The position numbers and the translations under genes are program-made. This document shows, in pieces, positions 1-10,584 of a stretch of DNA of 64,000 nt (positions are counted from its first letter, which is position 1; the number at the start of each line of letters is the position of its first letter). The DNA lies in the NCBI GenBank assembly GCA_022511225.1, contig JAFLRZ010000005.1:44959-108958 (forward strand). The letters run 5' to 3'. The notes below the pieces were generated by a model, which was not told the DNA's origin, did not search any database, and was given only the letters and a program-made list of their open reading frames with translations. The DNA is from Eubacterium sp. Lineage in GTDB: Bacteria > Bacillota > Clostridia > Oscillospirales > Acutalibacteraceae.

Positions 1-1660
<1,660 letters not shown>

Positions 1661-1697
1661 TTATAACATCCTCCTAAGAAAAATTAATTAGCAAATA

Positions 1698-1714
1698 TTA
1701 TGGTATGTCCATAA
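1698..1714. promoter_or_regulatory. Inverted repeat upstream of nifJ, possible operator
   Basis: TTATGG and CCATAA arms flank TATGT, 38 bases before the nifJ start, and overlap a CATAAT-like -10 sequence on the minus strand. A perfect 6-bp dyad at the promoter is compatible with a repressor site. No regulator is identified, so this is only a candidate. Confidence 0.3.
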
Positions 1715-1777
1715 CCTTATTGATTATATCACTAATGATGTGCTATTTCAATGGTAAATTATATTTTTTTAAAAAGA

Positions 1778-2506
1778 TTAGTCCATACCGCCATCAATCT
1801 TCTCTATACCGGTTACGATGGTTATTTCACCGTAGTTCTTGTCAGCTTTTATAGTAACCTTGTTATCAGAAATGTTTGACATACCGGAGATCTTTACAAC
1901 AACTCTAACGTCGCCTTTAAGCCTGCCAAGATCTACGTCAACGTACGAATTATTCATAACAATGTCAATCGGGTCAAGAGCCGTGTATTCCTTGTCCTCA
2001 CCGAGAATCTTGTAGTATACGGTCATCTCACGATTTATACTGTCGTAGTACGGAATGTTTATTCTTACGGTTACTTTTCTCTTTTTAGGCTTTGTTGTGG
2101 TTTCTTTTTTAGTTGTAGTTGTAGTCGTCTTTTTTGTCGTGCCGTTTTTAGTTGTTTTGTCTTTTGATTTTGTAGTCTTTTCACCGGCTTTTGTAGGAGT
2201 ATCCTTGTCGGTCTTTTCATTCTTTTTGGTCGATTTGTCACTGCCGTTACTTGTATAAGGTGACGGCTTTGTGTCATCTGTGTCATCCTCGTAATCAGGT
2301 ACATCCTTAGTAACCGTTACTATTTCAGTCACGTTTCTGCCATTATCGTCTGTGACGGCTTCGCCTGACTCGTCTGTTACAATGCTTATCATAGTTTCAA
2401 CGTCTTCAGGCTTATTCGTCTGTCCTTTCTTATATACAGCGATTCCTGCTGTGATTGATAAAATAAGTATCACTGCTACAATGATTGCTACGTACTTTTT
2501 CTTCAT
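1778..2506 (-). CDS. Membrane-anchored hypothetical protein with Thr/Lys-rich linker
   Basis: I do not recognise this 242-residue protein. It starts MKKKYVAIIVAVILI, a signal anchor or membrane helix at about residues 5-26. An acidic stretch follows, then a low-complexity Thr/Lys-rich linker at about residues 85-145. A compact beta-rich C-terminal region (about 145-235) begins KVTVRINIPYYDSINREM. The layout suggests a membrane-tethered extracellular domain on a flexible stalk. The ATG at 2504-2506 is preferred over an in-frame TTG six bases upstream, because the AAGGAG at 2514-2519 is correctly spaced only for the ATG. It sits just downstream of nadE on the same strand, but nothing links them functionally. 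Confidence 0.6.
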   Translation of the reverse strand: MKKKYVAIIVAVILILSITAGIAVYKKGQTNKPEDVETMISIVTDESGEAVTDDNGRNVTEIVTVTKDVPDYEDDTDDTKPSPYTSNGSDKSTKKNEKTDKDTPTKAGEKTTKSKDKTTKNGTTKKTTTTTTKKETTTKPKKRKVTVRINIPYYDSINREMTVYYKILGEDKEYTALDPIDIVMNNSYVDVDLGRLKGDVRVVVKISGMSNISDNKVTIKADKNYGEITIVTGIEKIDGGMD

Positions 2507-2535
2507 ATCCAATCTCCTTAAATAATGAAAATGTG

Positions 2536-4452
2536 TTAGATAAATGCGTTAAATGAAGCATCGCTCGGCATTCGCCAGTCACCTCTCGGACTGAGTGAAA
2601 CAGAGCCGACCTTTGGTGCATCGGGAATACAGGAGCGTTTAAACTGACTGATAAAAAACCTCTTTAGAAATACACCGAGCCACTTATCTATCGTTTCTTT
2701 ATCATACGCACCGTCGAAGGCTTTTAAGGCAAGAGCCGAGAGCTTTTCTTTTGTAAAGCCAAAGCGCACGAAATTATAAAGGAAGAAATCGTGCAGTTCA
2801 TACGGTCCGATATTGTCCTCGGTTTTCTGAGCAATTTCTCCGTTTTCATCAGGCGGAAGAAGCTCAGGTGAAACAGGTGTATCAAGCACGTCATAAAGAA
2901 TATCAGCAGTGCTTTTTTCGCTGATATTTGCCACGTACTCAACGAGATATCTTACGAGGGTTTTTGGCACTGATGCATTGACGCCGTACATACTCATATG
3001 ATCACCGTTATAAGTGCACCAGCCCATTGCAAGCTCGCTCAAATCGCCTGTACCGACAAGCAGTTTGCCGTGCTTGTTAGCCATATCAAATAAAATCTGT
3101 GTACGCTCTCTTGCCTGAGTGTTTTCGTAGGTGATATCCTTAATATCGGGATTATGCTCAATATCATTCATATGCTGAGTGCAGGCATCCTTGATGCTGA
3201 TTTCCTTAATCGTAACGCCGAGTGATTTCATCAGCTCAAGAGCGTTATTGTAAGTCCTGTCAGTCGTTCCGAAGCCGGGCATCGTTATGCCGAGGATATC
3301 GCTGTTAGGTCTGCCAAGAAGCTTCATAGCCTCAGTACATACAAGAAGTGCAAGCGTGCTGTCAAGTCCGCCTGAAATACCTACAACTGCACCTGACGAG
3401 CCTACGTGCTCAAGCCTTTTTGCAAGACCTGCTGCCTGAATTGAAAAGATTTCCTCACATCTTTCTCTGCGCTTTTCATCATTTGCAGGGACGAAAGGAT
3501 GAGGGTCAACGAAGCGGTATTTCAAATCGTTGCTGTCATTATCCAACTTAAAATCATCCATCAATTGATCATAACAGGACGGGCATTTGTGTGAATTCTC
3601 AAAGCTCATATTCTTTTGCCTTAATGCATCAAGCTTTTCACAGTCGATATCAGCAATTGTGATAACATTTTCTCGACTGAAGCGTTTACCCTCAGCAAGA
3701 ATTGCGCCGTTTTCTGCAATAAGCGTTGCACCGCTGAATACTAAATCAGTCGTGCTTTCGTGAACAGATGCACCTGCGTAAACGTAACCGCTGATACATC
3801 TTGCAGACTGATTGGAAACTAAATCACGTCTGTACTCTGCCTTTGAAACGTATTCGTCACTTGCAGACAGATTGACTATAATATTTGCGCCGCTGAGAGC
3901 CATATTTGCCGACGGTGGATTAGGCACCCACAAATCCTCACAAAGCTCAATACCGATTGTTACGCCGTCACTAATTTCAATAATCTCATTACAACTAACC
4001 CAGCATCCGTACTTATAAGAATATATACTATCAGTGTCTATGCCCAAACCGGCTCCGCTGTCAAACCAGCGCTTTTCATAGAACTCATTATAATTAGCAA
4101 GATTAATTTTAGTCGTTATATTGATAACTCTGCCGTTCAGAATTGTGTATGCACAATTATAAAGCTTGTTTTTGTATCTGTACGGTGCGCCGACTATAAC
4201 GGCAATATTCTTATCCTTTGTATAATCAGCTATATCGTCAATAGCTCTTTCCGCTGCCTGCTGCAAAGCCTTTGTAAAGAACAAGTCTGCACAGGTGTAG
4301 CCTGTAATGGAGAGCTCGGGAGTTACGAGAAGTCGCACCTCCTCCTCAACAGCCTTATCAATTGCACTCATTATTTCTTTTTTGTTGTAATCGGGGTCAG
4401 CAACCTTAAGCTTAAGCGAGGCTGCCGCCACTCTGAACATACCGTAATTCAT
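2536..4452 (-). CDS. nadE: Glutamine-dependent NAD+ synthetase
   Basis: This enzyme converts nicotinic acid adenine dinucleotide to NAD+, using ammonia released from glutamine and ATP, as the last step of NAD biosynthesis. The 638 residues match the two-domain glutamine-hydrolysing family. The N-terminal nitrilase-type glutaminase shows the catalytic triad as E46 (TPELSITGY), K115 (TTKINLANY) and C171 (GIELCEDLW). The C-terminal synthetase shows the ATP-pyrophosphatase P-loop SGGLDST at 360-366. The start at 4452 has AAAGGTGAT just upstream; an internal ATG four codons later is less likely. It is followed 30 bases later by the Thr/Lys-linker protein. The gene looks intact. Confidence 0.95.
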   Translation of the reverse strand: MNYGMFRVAAASLKLKVADPDYNKKEIMSAIDKAVEEEVRLLVTPELSITGYTCADLFFTKALQQAAERAIDDIADYTKDKNIAVIVGAPYRYKNKLYNCAYTILNGRVINITTKINLANYNEFYEKRWFDSGAGLGIDTDSIYSYKYGCWVSCNEIIEISDGVTIGIELCEDLWVPNPPSANMALSGANIIVNLSASDEYVSKAEYRRDLVSNQSARCISGYVYAGASVHESTTDLVFSGATLIAENGAILAEGKRFSRENVITIADIDCEKLDALRQKNMSFENSHKCPSCYDQLMDDFKLDNDSNDLKYRFVDPHPFVPANDEKRRERCEEIFSIQAAGLAKRLEHVGSSGAVVGISGGLDSTLALLVCTEAMKLLGRPNSDILGITMPGFGTTDRTYNNALELMKSLGVTIKEISIKDACTQHMNDIEHNPDIKDITYENTQARERTQILFDMANKHGKLLVGTGDLSELAMGWCTYNGDHMSMYGVNASVPKTLVRYLVEYVANISEKSTADILYDVLDTPVSPELLPPDENGEIAQKTEDNIGPYELHDFFLYNFVRFGFTKEKLSALALKAFDGAYDKETIDKWLGVFLKRFFISQFKRSCIPDAPKVGSVSLSPRGDWRMPSDASFNAFI

Positions 4453-4496
4453 TTAATCACCTTTTACCATTTTAACGAAATATTATAGCCAAACTG

Positions 4497-5387
4497 TTAA
4501 ATAAGTGTAATTTTATATTTAAATGCTATTGTTTCGTCAGGACTGAGGATAGTTATTCCTCTTTTATTTTCAAAAATTTCGTCCTCATCGGAGCAATTTG
4601 AAATTCCCGTCCACGGCTCAAGTGCAACGAACGGTGCGTTTCCGACCGCAGACCATATAAGCAGATTATTCATATCCTGAAAATCAACTCTTACTCCCTT
4701 GCCGTTTTTTCCGATAAGAGTTACGGATTTCGACTTGCAGTTTGGAAAGATAAGTGCATCATTATCTTCAAATAAATCGTGATTCATCTTTAATTTATTT
4801 CTGCCCTTCATAACGTCATAATACTTACTGACGTCAACAAGTCCTGTATTATGGTCAGGACGAAGGCAAGACATACTTATCGGCTTGTCAAATATAACCG
4901 TGTAATCCTCAAAGCATTCGTCATCATCAACAGGGCAGTTGAATGCCGGATGACCGCCGATTACAAACGGGAGCTTATCTTTACCTGTATTCGTGATGAT
5001 ATACTCATTAGTTACAGTATTACCATTAAGGGTATATTTTATCTTAAGCTCGTAATCAAATGGAAAAGCCTTCCTTGTATTATCACTGCTTTTTTGCACA
5101 AACGTAATACTGTTTGAATGCTTTTCGAAAACTTCAAAAGGATTTATTCTTGCAACTCCGTGCCTTTTCATTTTGCAATCCTTGCCGAAGGCTTTTGCCC
5201 TTTCGTCAGGGAGCACGCCAACTATCGGAAAGCAGACAGGTGCCTGACCTGCCCAGTATTTGCTGTCAGCCTGCCATAAGTATTCAGTATCATTTTTCTT
5301 AAGTGAATTAAGCTGTGCACCGTCAATGCCGAGGGTGACGGATACGTTTTCATTTTTTATAACAAATTGCCGTTCTTCACTCATCAT
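4497..5387 (-). CDS. Aldose 1-epimerase family protein, LacX-like
   Basis: This is a cytoplasmic galactose-mutarotase-like sugar epimerase, which would interconvert alpha and beta anomers of a hexose or a phosphorylated sugar. The 296 residues fit the family. The two histidines expected at the active site are in KRHGVAR (H76) and GGHPAFN (H146), and a late acidic segment ALEPWTGISN is in the expected place for the catalytic glutamate. The FPIVG and GGHPAFN motifs resemble the LacX branch more than classical GalM. GGAG lies nine bases before the start. It lies upstream of nadE on the same strand with a 44-base gap. The exact substrate cannot be told. Confidence 0.8.
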   Translation of the reverse strand: MMSEERQFVIKNENVSVTLGIDGAQLNSLKKNDTEYLWQADSKYWAGQAPVCFPIVGVLPDERAKAFGKDCKMKRHGVARINPFEVFEKHSNSITFVQKSSDNTRKAFPFDYELKIKYTLNGNTVTNEYIITNTGKDKLPFVIGGHPAFNCPVDDDECFEDYTVIFDKPISMSCLRPDHNTGLVDVSKYYDVMKGRNKLKMNHDLFEDNDALIFPNCKSKSVTLIGKNGKGVRVDFQDMNNLLIWSAVGNAPFVALEPWTGISNCSDEDEIFENKRGITILSPDETIAFKYKITLI

Positions 5388-5441
5388 AAAAAATCACTCC
5401 AATCTATTTCATTATAAACTATATAAATTTGTAATGCAATA

Positions 5442-5470
5442 TTGAAAATCGTATACATATGGTGTAGAAT
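5442..5470 (+). promoter_or_regulatory. Sigma-A-type promoter for the acidic protein gene
   Basis: TTGAAA at 5442-5447 and TAGAAT at 5465-5470 are separated by 17 bases. They lie about 40 bases ahead of the start codon of the plus-strand gene. Confidence 0.6.
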
Positions 5471-5510
5471 ACAGATAAATTAGTGATTTAATGAAGGAGT
5501 ATATAAAAAT

Positions 5511-6083
5511 ATGGATATTGGAAATTATATTGAAAATGATATATTCAACGAAAACAACCAGCACAAGCATTTTTATCAGATGATTTGGGACTGTTTTATT
5601 GAAAACGGCTTTGTTATTACAGACGAGGACGGATATGAAATTGACACCCTGTTCAAAGCATTTGCGCTGAAAAATCTACTCGGCGAATTTGTGTACAGAA
5701 TTTATGACGAGGTAAACGAAATAGGATTTGAGGATATTATCGAAAATGCACAGAATTTAGGCTTTGATGAAGCTGATATTGAAGCGTACTGCGAAAGTGA
5801 TGAAAATATTTTTGTTGAAGATGATTTTGAGCTTACGGTAAAGAACGCACTTGATTATATAACTGAGATTTCGGCTGATAAGATGCTTGAGGAATTTGCG
5901 GCAGATGATATTTTTGATGCTATGTTCGCGTGTACTTATGCCTTTGAGCAGGACTTTGTTTTCGACTTCGAGGATTATGAGGAAATGCTTGCGTTTATTG
6001 ATAATAATCAGGATCAGCTTGATGATTATAAGGAAGAATATTCATCAGTATCAAACTGGATTCATGGCGGTATGATGTGTTAA
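5511..6083 (+). CDS. Unknown highly acidic cytoplasmic protein
   Basis: I do not recognise this 190-residue protein. It is strongly acidic throughout (many Asp/Glu, few Lys/Arg) and probably all-helical, with repeated short motifs such as FEDII, DEADIE and FEDYEEM. It has no signal peptide or membrane segment and ends HGGMMC. The start ATG is well supported by AAGGAGT upstream and a good promoter at 5442-5470. It stands alone on the plus strand between two minus-strand operons and ends at a strong hairpin terminator. Candidates by composition are an adaptor or inhibitor protein, or a DNA-mimic-like protein; none is supported by a motif. Confidence 0.65.
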   Translation: MDIGNYIENDIFNENNQHKHFYQMIWDCFIENGFVITDEDGYEIDTLFKAFALKNLLGEFVYRIYDEVNEIGFEDIIENAQNLGFDEADIEAYCESDENIFVEDDFELTVKNALDYITEISADKMLEEFAADDIFDAMFACTYAFEQDFVFDFEDYEEMLAFIDNNQDQLDDYKEEYSSVSNWIHGGMMC

Positions 6084-6091
6084 AATAATTT

Positions 6092-6170
6092 GTTCGGGAG
6101 GCAGATTGCCTCCCGAACGATTTTGCCGAGGTATTATTGTTTGATTGTATGGGAGGATATTATCTGCCCG
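6092..6170. repeat. Composite hairpin repeat, modules A and B (copy 1)
   Basis: Module A is a 12-bp perfect stem (GTTCGGGAGGCA) with loop GAT at 6092-6118. A linker containing TTATTGTTTGATTGTA (6134-6149) leads to module B, a GGGAGGATATTAT hairpin at 6151-6170. The same order and linker occur at 46430-46500 and 56012-56090. Confidence 0.75.
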
Positions 6171-6198
6171 TGATTCAGAGCAAATATAGCCAAATTAA

Positions 6199-6232
6199 AA
6201 GGAGGAATGATTTTCATTCCTCCTTGTTTTTT
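6199..6232 (+). terminator. Rho-independent terminator after the acidic protein gene
   Basis: A perfect 12-bp stem (AAGGAGGAATGA with its complement) and a TTT loop at 6199-6225 are followed by G and six T. It lies between convergent genes; a short A-run upstream may let it work weakly for pcrA as well. Confidence 0.85.
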
Positions 6233-6240
6233 GAATAGCG

Positions 6241-6285
6241 GAGCGATGCGGTCATCGCTCACTGCAAAAATTTCATTCAATTCAC
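6241..6285. repeat. Hairpin repeat D (copy 1)
   Basis: GAGCGATG-CGGT-CATCGCTC is followed by CTGCA and an A/T tail. It is closely similar to 10585-10640, where the stem has compensatory changes (GAACGATG...CATCGTTC). It overlaps the 3' end of pcrA by a few bases. Confidence 0.6.
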
Positions 6286-8466
6286 TTTTTCGAGTCTTGC
6301 GAAGTTTGCCATCATTTTCTTTGTGCCTGCTTTATCGAAAGCGACCTCCATAAGCACGTCATTTCCCATAGGCTGAAGCGAAAGGATTGTGCCCGTGCCG
6401 AAGGACTTATGAATAACAGTATCTCCGATTTTATACTCAACTGTTGACTTAACAGATGTCTTTCCTGCCTGACCGAATTCGTGCGCACCCTGACTTGAAC
6501 GAACAGCAGGGGTTGTTTTGACTGACGCACCAAATGAAGAACGGAAGTTGTTTCTGACAGTCACATCATCACATACTGACGGCGGAAGCTCGCCTATAAA
6601 TCTTGACTGCATATTTCTGTTTGTCTGCCCGTAGAGCATACGCTGTCTTGCGTTTACAAGGTAAAGCTTTTCCTTGGCTCTTGTGATACCTACATATGCA
6701 AGTCTGCGTTCCTCCTCCAAATCTTCCTCGCTGTAAACTGACTGATTTCCGGGGAAGATTCCCTCCTCCATTCCCGGAATGAAAACTACGGGAAATTCAA
6801 GTCCTTTTGCTGAGTGAAGCGTCATCAGTACGACTGAATCCTCATCCTCGTTATACGAGTCGATATCGGTAATGAGAGCAACATCTTCAAGGAAATCGGA
6901 AAGATTAGGCTCCTCGCTCTCCTCCTGATATTTGATGAACATTGAGGAAAGCTCCTTGATATTATTCACTCTGTCCTCATACGTTTCAGGGTCTTCGCTG
7001 AGGTAGTCAAGATACTTCGTCTGCTCAAGCAGCTCCTGAAGCAAATCGCTCATAGGCATATTGTTTTCAACACATTCCTGAAGTCCCTTGATAAGCTCTG
7101 TAAAGGCAATCAGCTTTGATGCACTGCGTGAGGTTTTCTGAAATTCGTCTGCTCTTTCGCACACCTCGAATGCAGATATGCCAAGCCCTGTAGAAATTTC
7201 AAGTATATTTGCAAACATTGTGTCGCCTATCTGCCTTTTTGGAACGTTGATGATTCTTTGAAGTCTTACGTTGTCGGCAGGATTATTAATAACGGCAAAA
7301 TAGGAAATAATATCTTTAATTTCCTTTCTGTCAAAAAATCGGTGGCCGCCGATAATTCTGTGCGATACGCCCGACTTGGTGAGCATAACCTCAAGATTTC
7401 TTGACTGCGCATTCATACGGTATAAAATTGCGTGGTCGCTGAGCTTTCTGCCGTTTCTGACGTTTTTCAGTATCTCGTCAACTATGTAACTGCTTTCCTC
7501 GCTCTCGTTCATAGCGGTATTGAGAACAATCTTGTCGCCGTCACCCATTCGGGTATAGAGAGTTTTGCCCTTTCTGTTTTTGTTATTTGCAATAACGGCA
7601 TTTGCGCCGTCAAGAATGTTCTGGGTAGAGCGATAATTTTCTTCAAGCCTTATAACCTTTGCATTTTTGTAGTGCTGTTCAAAGGAAAGGATATTTTCGA
7701 TAGTAGCACCGCGGAATCGGTAAATACTCTGGTCATCATCACCGACAACACAGATATTTTTGTACTTGTCCGAAAGGATTGACGTGAGCACGTACTGCGC
7801 GTGGTTTGTGTCCTGATACTCGTCTACCATTACGTAGCGAAACTGCTCCTGATAAAGCTCACGGACGTCATCATTTTCGTTGAGAAGCTGAACTGTGTTA
7901 TAGATAATATCGTCAAAGTCCATTGCGTCCGACTTTTTAAGCTCCTGCTGATAAAGCTCGTAGCAAAGCGCAATCTTGCTTTTTCTGAAATCATTAACAG
8001 TAGAAGCCTTATATTCTGCGGGAGAAATAAGGCTGTCCTTAGCTCTGCTGATTTCAGCGAGAATTGACTTATGATTAATAAGCTTATCGTCAATTCCGAG
8101 ATGCTTCTGGCACTGCTTCATAACTCTGCGAGAATCGTCAGTATCGTAAATAGTAAATCGATTTGTATAGCCTAAGCGTTCACCGAAGCGTCTGAGTATT
8201 CTTGAGCAGCAGCTATGAAACGTATATGCCCATATGCTCTCGGCTTCCTGTCCGATTGCATTTACAAGCCTTTCACGAAGCTCGCCTGCCGCCTTATTTG
8301 TAAACGTAATAGCAAGCACCTGCCATGGATAAGCAAGACCTGTTTCGATTATATGATTCACCCTATTTACAAGCACGGTAGTCTTTCCCGAGCCTGCGCC
8401 TGCGAGAATAAGAAGCGGACCTTCTGTTGTATTTACAGCCTGCTGCTGCATTTCATTTAATGCCAT
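6277..8466 (-). CDS. pcrA: ATP-dependent DNA helicase PcrA/UvrD type
   Basis: This is a superfamily 1A 3'-5' helicase for replication restart, repair and displacement of proteins from DNA. The 729 residues carry the full motif series: Walker A AGAGSGKT (about 22-29), DEYQDT (about 215-220), QSIYRFRGA, ENYRST, LHSAKGLEFP and the AYVGITRAKE motif VI. The C-terminal segment (KIGDTVIHKSFGTGTI) is the Tudor-like domain that in PcrA contacts RNA polymerase. The ATG at 8464-8466 is preferred, since AGGTGA is well placed for it; the upstream GTG overlaps that ribosome site. A 60-base gap with a hairpin separates it from oadB upstream. Confidence 0.95.
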   Translation of the reverse strand: MALNEMQQQAVNTTEGPLLILAGAGSGKTTVLVNRVNHIIETGLAYPWQVLAITFTNKAAGELRERLVNAIGQEAESIWAYTFHSCCSRILRRFGERLGYTNRFTIYDTDDSRRVMKQCQKHLGIDDKLINHKSILAEISRAKDSLISPAEYKASTVNDFRKSKIALCYELYQQELKKSDAMDFDDIIYNTVQLLNENDDVRELYQEQFRYVMVDEYQDTNHAQYVLTSILSDKYKNICVVGDDDQSIYRFRGATIENILSFEQHYKNAKVIRLEENYRSTQNILDGANAVIANNKNRKGKTLYTRMGDGDKIVLNTAMNESEESSYIVDEILKNVRNGRKLSDHAILYRMNAQSRNLEVMLTKSGVSHRIIGGHRFFDRKEIKDIISYFAVINNPADNVRLQRIINVPKRQIGDTMFANILEISTGLGISAFEVCERADEFQKTSRSASKLIAFTELIKGLQECVENNMPMSDLLQELLEQTKYLDYLSEDPETYEDRVNNIKELSSMFIKYQEESEEPNLSDFLEDVALITDIDSYNEDEDSVVLMTLHSAKGLEFPVVFIPGMEEGIFPGNQSVYSEEDLEEERRLAYVGITRAKEKLYLVNARQRMLYGQTNRNMQSRFIGELPPSVCDDVTVRNNFRSSFGASVKTTPAVRSSQGAHEFGQAGKTSVKSTVEYKIGDTVIHKSFGTGTILSLQPMGNDVLMEVAFDKAGTKKMMANFARLEKVN

Positions 8467-8489
8467 AATTTTCACCTATAAATATAGGA

Positions 8490-8512
8490 GCGTCTAATAA
8501 AATGATAGACGC
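8490..8512 (-). terminator. Hairpin between oadB and pcrA
   Basis: A 7-bp stem (GCGTCTA with its complement) has a 9-base loop. No T-run follows on the minus strand, so it may stabilise mRNA or attenuate read-through from oadB into pcrA rather than terminate fully. Confidence 0.4.
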
Positions 8513-8525
8513 CCCTTATTAGTTA

Positions 8526-9731
8526 TCATCTTAACAATGTAAGGAGTATACCTGCTGCAACTGCCGAGCCGATAACACCTGATACGTTTGGTCCCATTGC
8601 GTGCATAAGAAGGAAGTTTGAGGGGTTTTCTTTCTGACCCTCTTTCTGTGCAACACGAGCCGCCATAGGTACTGCAGAAACACCTGCCGCACCGATAAGA
8701 GGATTGATTTTGCCCTTTGTGAAGATATACATAAGCTTACCAAAGAGCACACCGCTTGCCGTACCGAGTGAAAATGCAACTAAGCCGAGACCGACGATAC
8801 CAATAGTCTTCAGATTAAGGAAGCTGGCTGCCGAAGTTGTAGCACCTACGGAAATGCCGAGCATAATCGTAATTATGTTCATAAGCTCATTCTGAGCAGC
8901 CTTTGCGATACGCTCTGTCTGGCCGCTCTCTTTAAGGAGGTTACCGAGCATAAGCATACCTACGAGAGATGCCGCATCTGGAAGAAGAAGTGATACAACT
9001 ACCGTTACAATGATAGGAAATAAAATCTTTTCAAGCTTTGATACGGGACGAAGATTTCCCATTACGACACTGCGTTCTTTCTTAGTTGTAAGCGCTCTCA
9101 TAATTGGGGGCTGAATAACCGGCACAAGCGCCATATACGAATATGCCGCCACGGCTATAGTACCGAGAAGTGCAGGCGCAAGCGCCGAGGTTACGAATAT
9201 CGCCGTAGGTCCGTCAGCACCGCCGATAATAGCGATAGAGCCTGCCTCGTTAGGAGCGAAGCCAAAAAGAATTGCGCCGACATAAGTAAAGAAAATACCG
9301 AACTGCGCTGCTGCACCGAGAATAAAGCTCTTTGGATTTGCAATAAGCGGTGAGAAATCGGTCATTGCGCCTATACCGAGGAAGATAAGAGGAGGATAAA
9401 TTCCTGCCTTTACACCGAAGTACAGGAAGTCCATAAGACCGGGTGTCGCGCCGACAAACTCGCCTCTGCCGGCTAACAGATCTCTGAAGCCTTCAAGATC
9501 GTGATACTGAACAGCGAGGTTTGCTTCGGGTATATTCGCAAGGAGCATACCGAATGCAATCGGCACCATCAAAAGCGGTTCAAAGCCTAACTTTATTCCG
9601 AGATAAAGGAATCCGAAGGCAACTATTATCATAACTAAATTCAGACATCCGTCAATTGTAAAAAAGTGAGCATATCCTGAATTTGAGAAGATACTTACAA
9701 TAACTTCCCAAACACCCTGAAGTATTTCCAT
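8526..9731 (-). CDS. oadB: Sodium-pumping decarboxylase beta subunit (OadB/GcdB/MmdB family)
   Basis: This is the polytopic membrane subunit that couples decarboxylation of carboxybiotin to Na+ export. The 401 residues are hydrophobic with about ten membrane segments. They contain the family signatures GAMTDFSPLIANP (Asp essential for Na+ in the family) and IGGADGPTAIFV. GGAGGAG precedes the start. OadG lies immediately upstream. The carboxyltransferase (alpha) and biotin carrier are not in the window, so whether the complex acts on oxaloacetate, methylmalonyl-CoA or glutaconyl-CoA cannot be told. Confidence 0.93.
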   Translation of the reverse strand: MEILQGVWEVIVSIFSNSGYAHFFTIDGCLNLVMIIVAFGFLYLGIKLGFEPLLMVPIAFGMLLANIPEANLAVQYHDLEGFRDLLAGRGEFVGATPGLMDFLYFGVKAGIYPPLIFLGIGAMTDFSPLIANPKSFILGAAAQFGIFFTYVGAILFGFAPNEAGSIAIIGGADGPTAIFVTSALAPALLGTIAVAAYSYMALVPVIQPPIMRALTTKKERSVVMGNLRPVSKLEKILFPIIVTVVVSLLLPDAASLVGMLMLGNLLKESGQTERIAKAAQNELMNIITIMLGISVGATTSAASFLNLKTIGIVGLGLVAFSLGTASGVLFGKLMYIFTKGKINPLIGAAGVSAVPMAARVAQKEGQKENPSNFLLMHAMGPNVSGVIGSAVAAGILLTLLR

Positions 9732-9746
9732 ATTGTATCTCCTCCT

Positions 9747-10241
9747 CTAAAATGGTCTTGTGTTTTCGATGTTAGCAGCCTGTGCCCATGGATTTCTGCC
9801 GCCGACATTCTTTTTTCTTATTGAGCGAACTACTGCACCTGCGCCCTCAGTCATAGCAACTGCCGCCGCAATTGCAGCAACGACCTCGCCGCTTATTCCC
9901 GGCTCCACTACAGGAGCTTTATTAACAGGAAGAGCTGATGATTTTATCGGTGCAGGCTTTTTCTCTGCTGCTTCTATATTCGAATCATCATTTGATTTCT
10001 TTTTCTTTGCGGCTTTAGCTGCCTTCCTCTTCGCCTTTCTTTCTGCCCTTTTCTGTGCCTTTTCGTTCGCTTTCTTTTCTATAGACGGTACGATTTTGCC
10101 AAAGAGCTCAAAAATATAAATAAGCAAGAGCAACACGCCGACAACAATAGTGATACCTGATATTACAACAGTAGTAGTAAATGTCACTGTGTCGGTATTT
10201 TCTATCGCTAATAAAATCGGACTCACAACAAATTCCCCCAT
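9747..10241 (-). CDS. oadG: Sodium-pumping decarboxylase gamma subunit, OadG family
   Basis: This small membrane anchor holds the beta subunit and the carboxyltransferase together. It has one membrane helix (about 22-45) and a long Lys/Ala-rich cytoplasmic coil (about 55-85). The C-terminal segment GEVVAAIAAAVAM...NPWAQAANIENTRPF is typical of clostridial OadG proteins. At 164 residues it is longer than the classical 80-residue OadG because of the charged linker. It lies 15 bases upstream of oadB in the same operon. The usual biotin-carrier gene between them is absent. Confidence 0.82.
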   Translation of the reverse strand: MGEFVVSPILLAIENTDTVTFTTTVVISGITIVVGVLLLLIYIFELFGKIVPSIEKKANEKAQKRAERKAKRKAAKAAKKKKSNDDSNIEAAEKKPAPIKSSALPVNKAPVVEPGISGEVVAAIAAAVAMTEGAGAVVRSIRKKNVGGRNPWAQAANIENTRPF

Positions 10242-10354
10242 TTTACATTACTAAATAAATTTAATGGTATTATAAAACATATAAGTTCATATTTCAATCA
10301 AAATTTAAGTAATTTTTCTATTATTTCCATTTTTGTCAAATTGTATAAATTTGC

Positions 10355-10382
10355 TTGATTTATTTTGAAAATAGTATATAAT
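10355..10382 (+). promoter_or_regulatory. Promoter for the 44-residue membrane peptide
   Basis: TTGATT at 10355-10360, a 16-base spacer and TATAAT at 10377-10382 lie about 30 bases before the start codon. Confidence 0.6.
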
Positions 10383-10411
10383 ATTATTAAATCAATCAGG
10401 AGGTAATCCTT

Positions 10412-10546
10412 ATGTCTGAAAAAACACTTATTATTGCAATACTTGTTGCTCTCATTCTTCTCTGGTTTGCAGAAACTCTTAAGATGAACAAAACGAGCAA
10501 AATCTTAGGCGGTGCAATAGATTTAGGATTTGCAGTTTTACGATAG
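10412..10546 (+). CDS. 44-residue single-span membrane peptide
   Basis: This small ORF reads MSEKTLIIAILVALILLW, one membrane helix at about residues 5-21, and continues with a charged then amphipathic tail ending DLGFAVLR. Support comes from the ribosome site AGGAGGT at 10398-10404, seven bases before the ATG, a good promoter at 10355-10382 and a hairpin terminator downstream. It stands alone on the plus strand between oadG and pheT, both minus. I do not recognise it. Small membrane proteins, type I toxins and regulators of transporters have this size, but nothing decides among them. Confidence 0.6.
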   Translation: MSEKTLIIAILVALILLWFAETLKMNKTSKILGGAIDLGFAVLR

Positions 10547-10584
10547 ATTATTTAATGTTATTTAATAAGGTGTTTTCGCACACT

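Noticed and set aside
2055..2304. Open frames opposite and out of frame with the Thr/Lys-rich protein
   Set aside because: Their biased composition mirrors the low-complexity linker of the minus-strand gene. No ribosome site.
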